DNA of 64,000 bases from Vanrija pseudolonga (GCF_020906515.1 NC_085854.1:992001-1056000), one strand, 5' to 3'; positions 1 through 17,400 are shown, counted from the first letter of the stretch. A program made the numbers and translations. The notes: generated by a model from the letters alone, not told the origin.

Positions 1-120
1 CCGACGTTGAGCAACACGCCTGCGCCGTCTACCCCCAACTTCAGCTTTGGCGCGCCTGCTGGCGACGCCTCGGCTGACAGCACGGCCGTGCGGCCACTCC
101 GTTCCCTGCGTCGCCGCTAG
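1..120 (+). CDS. C-terminal end of an FG nucleoporin-like protein (partial)
   Basis: Frame 1 is open from the window edge to TAG at 118-120 and encodes 39 residues. It contains the FG-type motif NFSFGAPAG in a Ser/Thr/Pro/Ala-rich context and ends in a basic tail, RPLRSLRRR. FSFG repeats in a low-complexity background are typical of nuclear pore proteins of the FG class, which line the transport channel and bind karyopherins. Only the tail is visible, so the identity of the nucleoporin cannot be settled and no symbol is given. A disordered protein of another kind with one chance FSFG motif is the main alternative. Confidence 0.5.
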   Translation, partial: PTLSNTPAPSTPNFSFGAPAGDASADSTAVRPLRSLRRR

Positions 121-773
121 TATGATGAATGAATGGTATCACGAGTATGACGAGTTGTTGAGTAGTAGCATCTTCCCCCTTCACCCCTCTATCCCCCATA
201 CCAACGCTACCAAACACGTTCTCCGGCGTAGCCGAGGGGACGGTTTGCGGCCCCGGCCGAAGCGGAGAGCAAATGGCCTAGCAGCCGGGCACTATAAAGG
301 ACTTGCACAACCGAGCCATGTTGTGTCGAGTAGTATGATGTGCGGATATGTGTGCGGGGGAGTGTGTGGGGGTGTGTGGCCGAGTCGGAGAGTCATCAAG
401 AATGGGAAATGAGCGAGTGGACGATAGGCGGGGCGAGCAATCAAATACGGTTTTCTAAATGGGCGAAATGGGCGCTAAATGGGAAAGAGTTGGCAGCGAA
501 ATGGGAAAGACTGTGCCGCGAAATGGGAAAAGGCAGCCACCGGATGTCTCCGTGCTCGTAACGAGCAAACCTCGTTTGAGAAAGATAACTCGGTTACAAA
601 GTGACAGGCCGAGCACTTTCCATCCACTTCTGCGCGATAACCACTGCAGCACTGACGCGACTTCGGCGACTCGGCGCGGCGGCGTGTATTTATTGACTCG
701 CGGCTCACCACCTGGCAGCACGACCCAACCCCCACGCACCACTACCACCCACCACCACCACCCCACCAGCACA
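121..773. other. Intergenic: 3' flank of the nucleoporin-like gene and promoter of the AlaX gene
   Basis: No gene is supported here. A TATA-like stretch (ACTATAAAGG, about 291-300) and a cluster of AAATGGG words (401-530, listed separately) lie upstream of the start codon at 774. The last 50 bases before that ATG are rich in CCACC and CACC runs, as in a 5' leader. Confidence 0.5.
401..530. promoter_or_regulatory. Cluster of AAATGGG words upstream of the AlaX gene
   Basis: AAATGGG occurs at 457, 466, 477, 499 and 521, with a related AATGGGAAATG at about 401. Three copies continue as AAATGGGAAA, and two are preceded by GCG. Five copies in about 70 bp exceed chance expectation in GC-rich DNA. 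Lying 250-370 bp upstream of the start at 774, they may be binding sites of one factor or a decayed short tandem repeat. The factor is not recognised. Confidence 0.35.
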
Positions 774-2518
774 ATGACCTACGACCTGCCCCCCGCACTA
801 CCCGCAACGGCCACGCCGGCAGACTACAGCAGGATCCACTTCGACCCGTCCGAAGTCCCAGCCAAGCGCATCGTCGGGCTCCTGGCCTGTCAGCGTGCGT
901 AAAGCCATCCAGCCTCGTACCCTCCCCCCCTTGCCCCGCTCACACGCCCAGGCGACCCCCTGCTCCGCAGCCTGACCTCGCGCGTGGTCGTTACCCGCCC
1001 GGCGTGCGACGCTCCCCTCGCCCAAAAGGGCCGCGATCGCAAGAAGAAGGGCAGCAGCGAGGCGTCGTCCGCGGCCACCTCTGCCGCGCCGAGCGGCGCC
1101 GCCACGCCGACCGGCAAGCTGTGGGAGGTGGAGCTCGAGGACACGGTCATCTTTCCCGAGGGCGGCGGGCAGCCGTGGGACACTGGCGTGCTGCGGGTGC
1201 ACGACGCGAATGGGGGCGAGCACGAGTTTGCCGTCGAGGCATGTATCCGCCGCGGCCTGGACGCCGTGCACCGCGTGCGTGTGCCCGACGGCTCCGCGAT
1301 CGACTTTGCGCAGCTCGCAGGGGCGGCCGCAACGGCAGAGGTGCACTGGGACCGAAGGCTAGACCACATGGTGACGCACACCGCGCAGCATCTGTTGTCT
1401 GCCGTGCTCGACGCGAAAGGCCTCCCGACGCTCTCCTGGGGAATGGGGCAGTACCCGTCCATCGACGCGCCGTACGTCGAGCTCCCGCGCGGCCTGACGT
1501 GGGCCGAGGCGCAGGCGGCCGAGGAAGAGTGCAACGCGCATATCCGTGCCGGGCTCAAGGTGTGGATCGACGTCACGATGCAGGGTGTGGCGGAGACGGA
1601 CGAGGAGAGGAAGGCAGAGGTCGAGCGCGAGTTTAGGGCTATCCCGAAGGATTATACTGGAGTGAGTCGCGAGCAAGCGGGCGCGCGCGAGCGCGTAGCG
1701 CGTGGCGAGCGGGCGAGGCGGAAGCCGGGGTTGGGCAGAGCGGACGCCGCCGCCTGTCCGGCTGTGACCCTCGTAGCCCTCGCTGCCTTCGGCAGCTCGA
1801 GCAGCGCTAACAACTCCAGGGCGTCATCCGCCACTGCAACATCACCGGGGTGGACCGCAACGCATGCTGCGGCACACAGTGCCCGGACCTGACGCACATC
1901 TCGTTCCTGCACGTGCTCCCGCCGTCGTCTCCGCACGCGGCCACGACGCCGTCGAGCACGACGCCGACGCGCCTGTACTTTGTCGCGGGCACGCGCGCGA
2001 TCGGGCACCTCCAGCATGCGAGCCGCGAGCTCTCGCGCGCGGGCCAGGCAGTCAACGTCGGCCGGAACGACCTGTTCGAGCGCATCTCCAAGATCGAGGC
2101 CAACCGCTTCGAGCAGGCCGAGGCGGGCAAGGCGATGAAGGGCGAGCTCGCGCGCATGGTCGGCGACGCGGCCGCGGCGCAGACGCAGCCAGTGGTGCAT
2201 GTCCACCGCAGCGAGAAGGCGACGCACGACTTCGACTTCTTGGGCAGCGTCGCTGCGTCGTTTGTTGACGCGCGGCCAAGCGACACGATCGTGCTCACGA
2301 GCGCGGTGAGCCCGCCCGCCCTCCTCCTCGTCCAGAGCAAGGACAACGACCGCGCCAAGGCCGCCTTCGACGCGCTCAAGGCCGCCCTCGCGGGCGACGA
2401 CAAGGCGCGCGTCAAGGGCGGCGGCGCGCGCGGACGGTACATGGCCAAGGTGGAGGGCAAGTGGGGCAAGGCGGAGGCTGAGGCCGTTGCGCGGGTGTTG
2501 GAGGAGCTCAAGGCGTAA
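774..2518 (+). CDS. AlaX/AARSD1-type alanyl-tRNA editing protein
   Basis: Three exons, 774-894, 952-1661 and 1820-2518, give 509 aa. The introns are 57 and 158 nt. The N-terminus reads LACQRDPLL, matching the CQRDSY start of animal AARSD1. It is followed by the editing-domain core FPEGGGQPWD and the zinc-binding helix HTAQHLLSA. After the second intron come GVIRHCNITGVD and the Cys-rich NACCGTQC. The HxxxH plus C-rich pair is the metal site that hydrolyses mischarged Ser-tRNA(Ala), so the protein is a stand-alone trans-editing factor of translation quality control. The C-terminal third resembles the DHHA1 tail of AlaRS. Splice sites were chosen to keep the frame and the family alignment. Cytosolic location is inferred, since no leader peptide is visible. 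Confidence 0.9.
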
Positions 2519-3306
2519 TATGCATGCTGTGGCTGGGTCTTGAGGCTGCGCCACTGGCGCTGTGAACATGAGTGTTGAGTGAGGCGCTCGCTCGACGCGA
2601 CTCACCGCCACGTGCCACACGTGTCGGTCGCGCGACTGAATCGACTGACTGACTCAAAGTGGCAGTCAACCCACGAGCGCGTCCACGTCTGCCGCCCGCA
2701 CCCCTTCCCCTTGCAGTCACCCGTGTCTGCGCCGTCGCGCCGTGTCGCCTCGCCTCGCCTCGCCACAGGCACACCTCACCCCCACAGCACGATATCAGCA
2801 CGTTATCTCGCGATAGCCGGCATATCAATGTCGTGCTGGCTGCCTGCCATCGGCCGCCGCATTTCCCATCGCAATCAGCGTCGACTCGGCCTCCACGTCG
2901 CCGTTGCACAGACCCACCCCCGCGCGCTCGTCACTGGTTAGTACTACTTGGAACGTGCTCGAGCCAGACCGCTGCTTCGCGGCCTGGCCAAATCGTGGCG
3001 GTTGAAGCCATTCATAACACCAAATGAAGGCCGGCTCTATTCAAGATCTATTGGCGCCGAGTAGAGGGTGGCCGGGTATTGCGTGGGCACTATGCCTCGC
3101 CGACGACGCTGGTCGTCGGCTCACGGGGTGGTGTGGGTAATATATGACGATTTACGTTGGGAATGTGTGCTATGCGGGGTGGTATAGTATGGTAGAGGGC
3201 GGTGTCGTGCGAGGTGGAACTCGCGCGTGGGGCCTAATGGCGTCCCAAATGGATGAGGTGAGAGAGAGGTAACCGGAACAGACGCGTCAAGTAGCCGTCA
3301 AGCTGC
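2519..3306. other. Intergenic between convergent AlaX and SAM synthetase genes
   Basis: About 790 bp holding the 3' ends of two convergent genes. I see no supported gene, tRNA or repeat. AT-rich stretches such as GTAATATATGACGATTTACG (about 3137-3156) may serve as 3'-end signals. Confidence 0.5.
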
Positions 3307-4793
3307 TTAGAACTTGAGGGTCTTGGGCTTCTCCCAGGTGTAGTCGGGGTTGCCGAAGTGGCCGTAGGCGGCAGTCTGGCGGTAGATGGGCTTCTGGAGG
3401 TCGAGCTCCTTGACAATGACACCGGGGCGGAGGTCCCAGTTGTTGCGGATGATCTCGACGAGCTCGAGGTCCGACTTCTTGCCGGTGCCGTAGGTGTCGA
3501 CGTAGATCGACAGGGGCTCAGCAACACCAATGGCGTACGAGAGCTGGACGAGGGCACGGCGGGCGAGGCCGGCGGCGACGAGCGACTTGGCGATCCAGCG
3601 GGCAGTGTAGGCAGCCGAGCGGTCGACCTTGGAGAAGTCCTTGCCCGAGAAGGCACCACCACCGTGGGCACCCCAGCCACCGTAGGTGTCGACAATGATC
3701 TTACGGCCAGTAAGACCAGCGTCACCCTGGGGGCCACCGATAACGAAACGGCCCGAGGGCTGGATGTGGTAGACAACCTTGTCGTCAAGGAGGTTCTTGG
3801 GGATGACCTTCTGGATGATCTTCTCCTGGATCTCCTTGCGGAGCTCCTCAGTGGTGATCTCCTCGGCGTGCTGGGTCGAGATGACGACAGTGTCGACACG
3901 GAGGGGAACAACAGCTCCGTCGGCGTCCTTCTTGTACTCGACAGTGACCTGGGTCTTCGAGTCGGGGCGGAGCCAGCCGAGCGAGCCGTCGCGACGGGCG
4001 TCGGCGAGGGCCTTGTTCAGCTTGTGGGCAAGGACAATGGTGAGGGGCATGTACTCGGGGGTCTCGTCGGTAGCGTAGCCGAACCTTTGTGGGCCGTCAG
4101 TCTCGTCCGCGACAGCTCAACGGCACGCGATTGCGTGATTCCTACTTACATGATACCCTGGTCACCGGCACCGTGGGACTCGAGCGAACCGTGGTCGAGA
4201 CCCTGGGCAATGTCGGGCGACTGCTGCTCAATGGCAACGAGGACGTTGCAGGTCTTGTAGTCGAAGCCCTTGTCCGAGTGGTCGTAGCCGATCTTCTTGA
4301 TCGTGTCACGGATGACCTTCTGGTAGTCGAGCTTGGCGGTGGTGGTGATCTCACCGAAGACCATGATCATACCGGTCTTGGAGGCGGTCTCACAAGCGAC
4401 CTTGGAGTTGGGGTCCTGCACGCGGCGGTCAGCAAACTATCCCTCTCGTGTGGGCAGCATCGTCACCGCGACTCACCTCGGCAAGGCAGGCATCGAGGAT
4501 GGCGTCCGAGACCTGGTCACAGATCTTGTCGGGGTGGCCCTCACCGACCGACTCGGAGGTGAAGAGGAAGCTGGGTGGGGTGTGAGTGACCTGTACGCTG
4601 GGGAAAGGGGAGGAAAGACGAGGGGGCCCAGGCTAGCGACGTGTCGTGTCTAGCGCCTAGGCGGTGGGGGGAGGGGCGAACGTGCGCAAATCGCCGTTGG
4701 GGGCGATGGTGCTGAGGGCGAGATGGGGAGCGATACTCACTGGCCAGGAGCGAGGACGTGGGCGGGTCCGTTGCCGTTGATAACGCCGGTCAT
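3307..4793 (-). CDS. SAM1: S-adenosylmethionine synthetase
   Basis: Four exons on the minus strand, 4741-4793, 4477-4570, 4150-4415 and 3307-4084, give 396 aa, the usual length for eukaryotic MAT enzymes. The protein makes S-adenosylmethionine from methionine and ATP in the cytosol. Family signatures are complete: [17 protein letters not shown] near the N-terminus, the hexapeptide-like HGAGDQG, and the glycine-rich [15 protein letters not shown]. The start MTGVINGNG is the only in-frame ATG in the first exon. The first intron is 170 nt and the others are 65 and 61 nt. Codons are strongly C-ending, as expected for a highly expressed gene. The 5' leader is CT-rich on the coding strand. Confidence 0.97.
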
Positions 4794-5788
4794 TGTGCTT
4801 GTTGTTGAGGGTTTTGGTGGGGTTTTTGTGAGAAAGAGAAAGAGAATAGGAAAGAGAGGAGGAGGAGAGAAATGTTACGATGGAGGGCGTTTTGAATCTT
4901 TGGCGGCGGTGGGTGGGTGGGTGGCCCTGGGGGGGGAGGGAAGGGGGGGACTAGAAGGGGGGGGAGCTTTGGCCGGCCGGCCGGGGCAAAAAGCGGTCGA
5001 TGTGTGCCCCCGTACCTGCGCGTCTAGCTCGCTGGCCACTGCCATGCATTGTCGCTGGCTGGCTGGCTGGCTGGGCACTGGGCGCGCAGTCGGAGTGTCT
5101 GTCTCCTCTCCCCACACGTCGCCACGCACCCACGCCCGCCGCCGCGCGCGCGCCCGGCCCACACCACCCAACTTTTGTTCAAAACGCGTCACGCCATCGT
5201 CCGACGCAGAGTGAAGACGGAATCAAAAAATTCCACATGCCCCCTGAAAACGCATGGTGTTTACCCTGGATGGTGTGCTGCGTCGAGAGAGAGAAATCAT
5301 GACCAGTCGAGTCGTCCTACAATGGAATGGACCGACAGCCCAGAGAATCCGAGCTTGACTGCAACTGGCAGAGTGGAGCGAGTGAGGCAGAGCTTGCTGA
5401 GGGCTTGGGGCGGTGGGCATAGCGCATGACGCCGCCCACTGCGACATCCCTGTCCTCGGCACATGGATGCCACGTACATCCATCATGAGCCGACAAAGCC
5501 CGACCGTTCATTGTGCCGAAATCTTGTACTCGGCATTCGGCTGCTCCAACGTACCCGACAGACAGACAATTCGGAGTGGATACTCAGTCTCGCGCTCAAG
5601 TACCAAGGGTGTAAGTACCTTCAGTGGGGGTAACTCGATACAACGACGCAATGTACCGACCGCTATCGCAGGAGCACGTCCATGAGCAAGTGCTTCGCAG
5701 CTTGCTTCGGTCACTCAAGCTTCTTAACCTTTGGCTTCTCCTTCTCTTGCAAATCCCCACCACCTCAGAACCAAGCACTCATGATATC
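4794..5788. other. Intergenic: SAM synthetase promoter and 3' flank of the polymerase X gene
   Basis: About 1 kb with no supported gene. It holds a CT-rich leader (coding strand), a C/G homopolymer-rich stretch (about 4920-4985) and a short TGGC microsatellite (about 5054-5074). Scattered short open frames lack splice support and homology. Confidence 0.5.
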
Positions 5789-7467
5789 TCACGCCGCGGC
5801 CAAGGAGAGGACGTGGCGCGGAAGAATGTGCGAGTAGGTCGAGTACGAGCGCTGAGCCGGCTGGAATTGGCGTCAGTAAGCGAAGTGGCGTCCGGGAGGC
5901 TTCTCACCTCAAGATAAGGAAGACCGAGCTGGCTGTCAGCTTCATCAGGCAGAATGATAGCTCACAGCTTGGAAAATGTCCTCCTCAGACTTGGCCGGGA
6001 TCTCACTGCCTGTTGCAAACGAATCTGAGGTGGGTTAGTGAGGCAGTGAATCCAATGAAGCTCACGGTTCGTCTGAGGCGCGTCAGCCCTTTGCCCCCTT
6101 AACTCACTCACCTTGCTGTCCACTTTGCGGCCCATACCGTACTCATTCAGAGTCAGACCCCTGACCTTCAGCAGCGTCAACTCCACTGACTCACTTGCGC
6201 TTCGCGATGGTGCGCATGATCTTCATGGGGCCATCGTCCCCCGTGTTCGAAAGCAGCGTGTATGGGAGGCTGTCGCTCGGGTAGAGGCGGATATCCATCT
6301 GGCGCCATGGGGCGCCGCGACCACCCGGACGCGTCAAAGCAATGATTCGCTTGCGGTCGCCGCGGTGACGGCCCGACACTCCACCGATACCTGAGAGGAT
6401 CTTCGCCTGGTCAAGGATCTTGCTGTCGACGAGCGACGCGACCACCTTGTCCATGAGGCCGTGGGTCGTGGCCCCATTGGCCTTGAAGTCACTGGGGATG
6501 TGAGCAGGTCGTACGTGGCTATGGCACCTACGAGTGCCAGATGACAACGTCAATGTCGGACGAGACGACCTCGCCGCGACGATACGAGCCCATGATCTCA
6601 AATGACACTGGGGTGAGCTGGCTTGCATCGAGGCCGCTTCAACTCACGGCCCTTGTCGGCATGTGCCAGCGCACCACCAAGACGCTGCTCAAACTCGACG
6701 ATCTCCTGCCGAGGAATGGGCTTCTCGAGATCGTCCAGGTGCTCAATACCCAGCTCCCTGTCAGTGATTACACGGCTCAACTACCCACCTTCATGGAGGC
6801 GGTTATCGACTTGCCGTCCACCTCGGACGCCTCCGCCAGTTCACTGAGCGAGCGAATGCCCGCCGCAGCGCTTCCATCAGCAGTGCTGGACGTCTCACTC
6901 ACAATTTCTTGGCATACTCCCGCCCGATGCCGTGCACACGGCAGAAGAGAATCGCCGCGCGCTGCTCCTCGGTGGCCGCAGCCAGCTGCTTGCAGTACCC
7001 TAGGTCACCAAGCTCGCGGATAGCAATCCATGCGAGTCCGTTCTGCGCAGGTGAGCACAGTCAGTCTTGTCCCACCTACCTCATCGGAGAGAACGTTCTC
7101 AATTTCACTGATAGTGAGAGCAGGCTTGACCTCGCAGTCCGGTGCGAGAGACATAAGGGCCCTGTGAGCAGCGCAGTACAGTGGCGCGCCTGGGTCAGAG
7201 CGTCGGCGGCAAGGGGACCTACCCTTCATATTCGCCAGGTAGTGCTTGTTCTCGAGGTCACGGAGCGAGTCGAAGAGGAGCTTGGTGGGGATTGTGCGCG
7301 CCGAGTAGGCTGGTGGGTTAGCAGGATTGCTTCAAGAACCCACCGTCACCCCAGTCACGGCGCAGGTTGGTCGCGTAGTCGGCGCGACGGCTCGCAGTGA
7401 GGAAGGAGGTAGAGAAGGCCCGCACTGAAGCCGGGCCTACCCCGAGAAGCCCAATCTTTGTGAGCAT
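5789..7467 (-). CDS. Family-X DNA polymerase (Pol beta-like) with likely mitochondrial leader
   Basis: Thirteen exons can be joined in frame to 409 aa: 7344-7467, 7223-7309, 7080-7189, 6903-7042, 6789-6870, 6648-6753, 6532-6607, 6195-6491, 6112-6160, 6066-6072, 5966-6024, 5908-5928, 5789-5860. All twelve introns are 32-47 nt. Catalytic features of a gap-filling repair polymerase are present: the helix-hairpin-helix CRVHGIGREYAKKF, the palm GSYRRGEVVSSDIDVV with two metal-binding Asp, and the third Asp in WRQMDIRLYPSD, followed by SNTGD and LTLNEYGMG. The C-terminus EEDIFQALGLPYLEP matches the thumb. The N-terminus MLTKIGLLGVGPASVRAFST, followed by Arg-rich residues without acids, looks like a mitochondrial targeting peptide. 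There is no BRCT domain. A base-excision-repair role in mitochondria is inferred. The 33-nt intron at 7190-7222 has no stop and could be retained. The 7-nt exon is the weakest part. Confidence 0.85.
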
Positions 7468-8087
7468 GCTGCTGTGTTGAGTGGGAGATAGGAGGATATA
7501 TGGCGAACATTGTGTCTGTGAACAGTTAAGTAGATGTTCAGTGAGCGCTCGCACCCAGACGCCGACACGAACAGGCCCCGAGGGCGGCGGGTGTGCGTGT
7601 ATGCGTGTGTCCACGCCGGTGCGAAGTGAGTGTTGTGGAAGCACCGTGGCGCCCGTCGCTGTGACATTGTCCCCGCGAATAATTGACCTTCTGTACTGGC
7701 CTTATTGAGCAAAACCTTGTAAAGAGGCGATGGAGAGGAGAATGGACAGAAGCAAGGCCCATGATAACCGATTCCCAGCCAAATAGCCCATGACCTCATA
7801 GATTGTGAAGCGTGCCTATGTTGACCCAAGTTAGGCACCTGAATCATTCCCAAGCCTAACTGGATTTGCCTCCGTTCCAATCGTCCGCCACCAGAGGAGC
7901 TCGACTTCTTGAACATCACTCGAACAACTACTGATTGAACAACAATCACCGTCAACCACACCCGCCACCCTCTCTCCGCGCGATACAGGTGACCTGCATC
8001 GACAAGGAGGCTACAGCGGACTGGGAATAGGTGGAAAAAGTGCTCCAGCGTCGCTCCTGCCTACACTCCGCGTGATCAAACGTCAAG
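7468..8087. promoter_or_regulatory. Divergent promoter region between polymerase X and CDC5
   Basis: About 620 bp between divergent start codons. No gene is supported. It must contain both promoters. I see no clear TATA box. The sequence between about 7690 and 7960 is less GC-rich than the flanks. Confidence 0.5.
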
Positions 8088-10754
<2,667 letters not shown>

Positions 10755-10817
10755 TAGTGTAGTTCTAGCTCTAGCATGATGCATGGCAGCAGTATAGATA
10801 CAGATGTGGATTGTCGT

Positions 10818-13865
<3,048 letters not shown>

Positions 13866-14426
13866 TGCGAGGATCGTTGTGGATGTAGAGATGAGAGAGT
13901 CGTCGTCGAGATGGCAGTCCGGAGCACTCTCAGTCTCATGACGTTTCGGATCTGTGAACCGAACTTTCTGGTGGCGAGGACGGAGTCAAAACGAGTTCGA
14001 GTGTGGCGGCACTCGATCGACCACGACTGACGCGACTGATCTTTCGAGGCTGGCTGGCTGGCCTGTTCATCGTCATGAGTGCATGGCATGGGCATAATCT
14101 ATGACTCGGGATACACCTGAGAACAAGGGACCTATTCTGCAACCTCTTCGGTTGAGCCGCTGTAGACTACGCTAACAATGCGAGACATAATAACCTTCCA
14201 AGTTGGGAGTAAAAAACATAAAAGTTCACAGGAGTCGATAATGATGGAGCAATGAGGGTCCAGGTATGTATGTCGGGGTACGAGTCCATTGGAGAAGGGA
14301 GACAGACAATGGGTGTGGTTGCGAATGTATCCGTGCGAGGGAAAGGTCGTGCGTGGGGTTCGTGTGCTGTATGGGGGGCGAGGGAATCGCCAAATGTGGT
14401 GCGCAAGAAATGCGCTGGGAGACCGT
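13866..14426. other. Intergenic: ECD promoter and 3' flank of the Hsl1/Gin4-type kinase
   Basis: About 560 bp with no supported gene. It contains a short TGGC repeat near 14050. The AT-richer part around 14160-14240 probably belongs to the kinase 3' untranslated region. Confidence 0.5.
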
Positions 14427-17400
14427 TTACCGGATGGTGCGAGGGAGAGCAACACCGTTCAGTTTCGGAGACGTGGGGTTGCTAATGCTGGAACGTTGAA
14501 TGGGAGGGGCTAATGACGAGCCGTGAGTGATGGAGGCGCGGTGCGAGAAGGTCGACGAGTACTTTGAACGGTCGGTCGGCGTCGAAGGGACCGACTCGGA
14601 CTGAAGTGTCTCCTGGAGTCGGTTGTACATGGCCTTGAAAGACGACTGGGCGCCCTTCTCGAGGCTGAGCGACACGCTCGTGTACACCTTGGATCCAGCA
14701 GCCGCGCGCGTGAACTCGACACGGAACTTGATGGCCTTGACAATCTCGCCATATAAGCCGCGCGAGTCGTCCATCCTGACCTTGAAGCCACGGACGCCGT
14801 TGATGTCAACAACGCTGACACGAGCATTCTGCGAGATGAGCGCACGACGGGTCTTGTCGCGAGCCTCGCTGATGTCAATGCTGTTGACACGGATCTCGAC
14901 TGGAGCAGGCTTGAAGGCAAACATGTTGGTGAACCAGCCAGTCCTGGGGCCGTTGATCGAACCCGATGATGAGGAGATCGAATAATCCACGGGCTCGGGG
15001 TGCACCTTTCTGCGCTTCTTGAGGATGTTGCCAAAGCCGTCGGCACCGATCTGGGCGCTGAAGCCCGAACCTCTCTTACTTCCCCAGCTAGCCATCCTGT
15101 CCTCGGGCAGATCGTCGGCCGAGCCGACCATGACGTACGAGTTGTCGCGAGCGAGCATAGACTCGACCTGCTCGTGTTGACGAACCGAAGCGCGCGGTGG
15201 TGGAGGCGCCGAACGCGACGGACGCGACGCGTTCTTGGGGGGAGGGGGAGGAGCTGAACGCCCTGCCTTGAGGGTCTGAGGAGGCACCGCAGGCAGGGGC
15301 ACCGTGGTAGTGGGTGGGCGACTGGGGTAGGTGGGGATGTCAAACGTCCCGTTGAAGCCAGGGCTGGGAGTGTAGAACGCCGGCGACTCGGACGCATGGG
15401 TGGAGCCGCGGGAAGGCGGGCGGTGGATAGCCTGGGAAGACTGCTGGCTCCATCGGCCAGACACTGGAGGCGGACCACTGTTACGAGATGGTGCTCGGGG
15501 GGCTGCTCCCAGACCTAGACCAGTAATAGGGGACTGAGGGATGGGCGATGGCGCGTAGATACGGGCGGTGGCATGTGGGTCCACCGAGACGGAGCACAGC
15601 GATGTAGCCTCAGTCTCGTCGTCGTCGGCATCAGCAAACTGGCCGAAGTCGTGCGAAACAGATCCGAGTTCGGCCGTTTCGGTGGTGGGGGAGGTCACTG
15701 GCGACTGCGCAGACATGTAAGCCATGTAGTTGAGGAACTCTGGGGTCTGCAGTGCCGAGTTTGAGTTTGCGGAGTTCGACGACACGGTTGAAAGGCGGAC
15801 GTTCTCGTTGACCTGGTTGGAGGAGCGGATGTTGATCTCGTTGACCTGGTTGGAGAGCTCGTAGAGCCAGTTATGCAGCTCGGGGCCTACCTGGGGCGGC
15901 GGCGGAAGGGGTGATCCTGGGTTCGTAGGCGAAAGCGGGCGTCTTGACGTGACCTGTGCAGGCAGGGCCGCGGCGCCGTCCTTGACAGGAGTAGCCTCCT
16001 GTAATGTGATGGCGGGTGCGGCTGATGAGCGACCAACGGGGGAACGAGGACCAGCTGGGTGCTGCCCCGTGAGGCGAGCGGGAGCCGCAAGCCTCGAGTG
16101 GTGATGGGTAACAGTGGCAGCACCGTCGCCGGCCGCCTTCTTCGGCGTCGGCGCCTGGGGGCGTGGCGGAGGGGTGGCGTTGCCATATGATTCGTTCTCG
16201 GCGAGCGGAGCGGGTTTGCGGCGGATCTGCTGCTGGGGCTGGGGCGAGGGGGTGATACGGGCACGCTCTGCCGAGACCTTGGCCGTTTGGTATTGCTGGT
16301 TGCGGCTCGACGGACGGTCGTGAGGGCGCGGGCGGTTCTCCGTGTCCGACGCGTCATCATCACTGTCCTCGTCGTCATCCATGTTGTAATTCTCCAGATG
16401 ACGGTTGCGGTACTTGACCAAGAGGTGGTAAATTGCCTTCTCCCACGTCTTCTCCGAGCTCATGAGCTCAGAGTAAATTTGACTGTCGGTGGCACCGTGC
16501 CACAGCGTCTTGAGGTTGGACAGAATGTCGGGGTCAATCTCTTGAGCAGACACGGGGCGGGCCATGTCGGCTAATGATGGTGGTGCTGGGAGCCGGCGTC
16601 CGCCAGTCAGACGAGGAAGACGCGACTGGAAGAAGGTGTGCGAGATAATCTCGGCCATCGTGATACGCTGTTCTGGGTCCTTCTCCAGCATGCGGAAGAG
16701 GAGGTCACGCGCTGGACCGACAATGTCGTCCGGCATGTCAAAGTGGCCAACCTTGACCTTCTGAAGAAGCGCCCGGATGTTGTCGTCGTCGAAGGGCAGC
16801 CGGCCGGTGAGAAGGGCAAAGAGGATGATGCCACACGACCAGATGTCACTCGCGGAACCATTGTACGCCTTGCCCGCGACAATCTCTGGAGACGCGTAGT
16901 GGGGACTTCCACATGACGTCTCGAGCATGCGCTCATCAGCCTGCCAAGCAGCCATGCCAAAGTCTGCGACCTTGATGTTCTTGTCCTTGTCGAGTAGCAG
17001 GTTTTCTGGCTTCAAGTCGCGATGGCAGATGTTGAACCGGTGGCAGTAGTCGACGGCGTAGATGATCTGCTGGAAGTAGTGCAGGGCCTCATCCGGAGGC
17101 AGACGTCCTCTTTTGACAAGGTAGTCGAACAACTCGCCTCCGGGGACGTACTCCATGATCAGGTAACTGGTGGCGGTGTCAGTTTTACGCGTCGTCGCGA
17201 TCTTCAGGGTTCATCTCGACAACGTACAGGTCGGTGTTGGTCTCCCACACGTCGTAGAGCGAGAGCACGTTAGGGTGGTCGATGAGCTTCATGATGACAA
17301 TCTCGCGCTCAATGCCGAGGAGGAGCCTGTCCGCGCGTGCACCGGCCTCGTTCATCGACAGTCGGGATGACATGATGAGGCCCTTGGGCACAATCTTGAC

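Noticed and set aside
3358-4260. 300-codon plus-strand frame over SAM synthetase
   Set aside because: Antisense shadow caused by C-ending codons of a highly expressed gene; low-complexity Val/Leu/Gly/Asp content.
6886-6902. A 17-nt intron reading in polymerase X (GTGAGTGAGACGTCCAG)
   Set aside because: Too short for a spliceosomal intron; the 32-nt choice has a CTGAT branch and gives KKFAAAGIRSLSEL, matching Pol beta.
17167-17188. A 22-nt intron (GTAAAA donor) in the kinase gene
   Set aside because: It would insert 14 extra residues in the kinase core; the GTACGT donor at 17227 gives a 61-nt intron and the expected LYLIMEYV.
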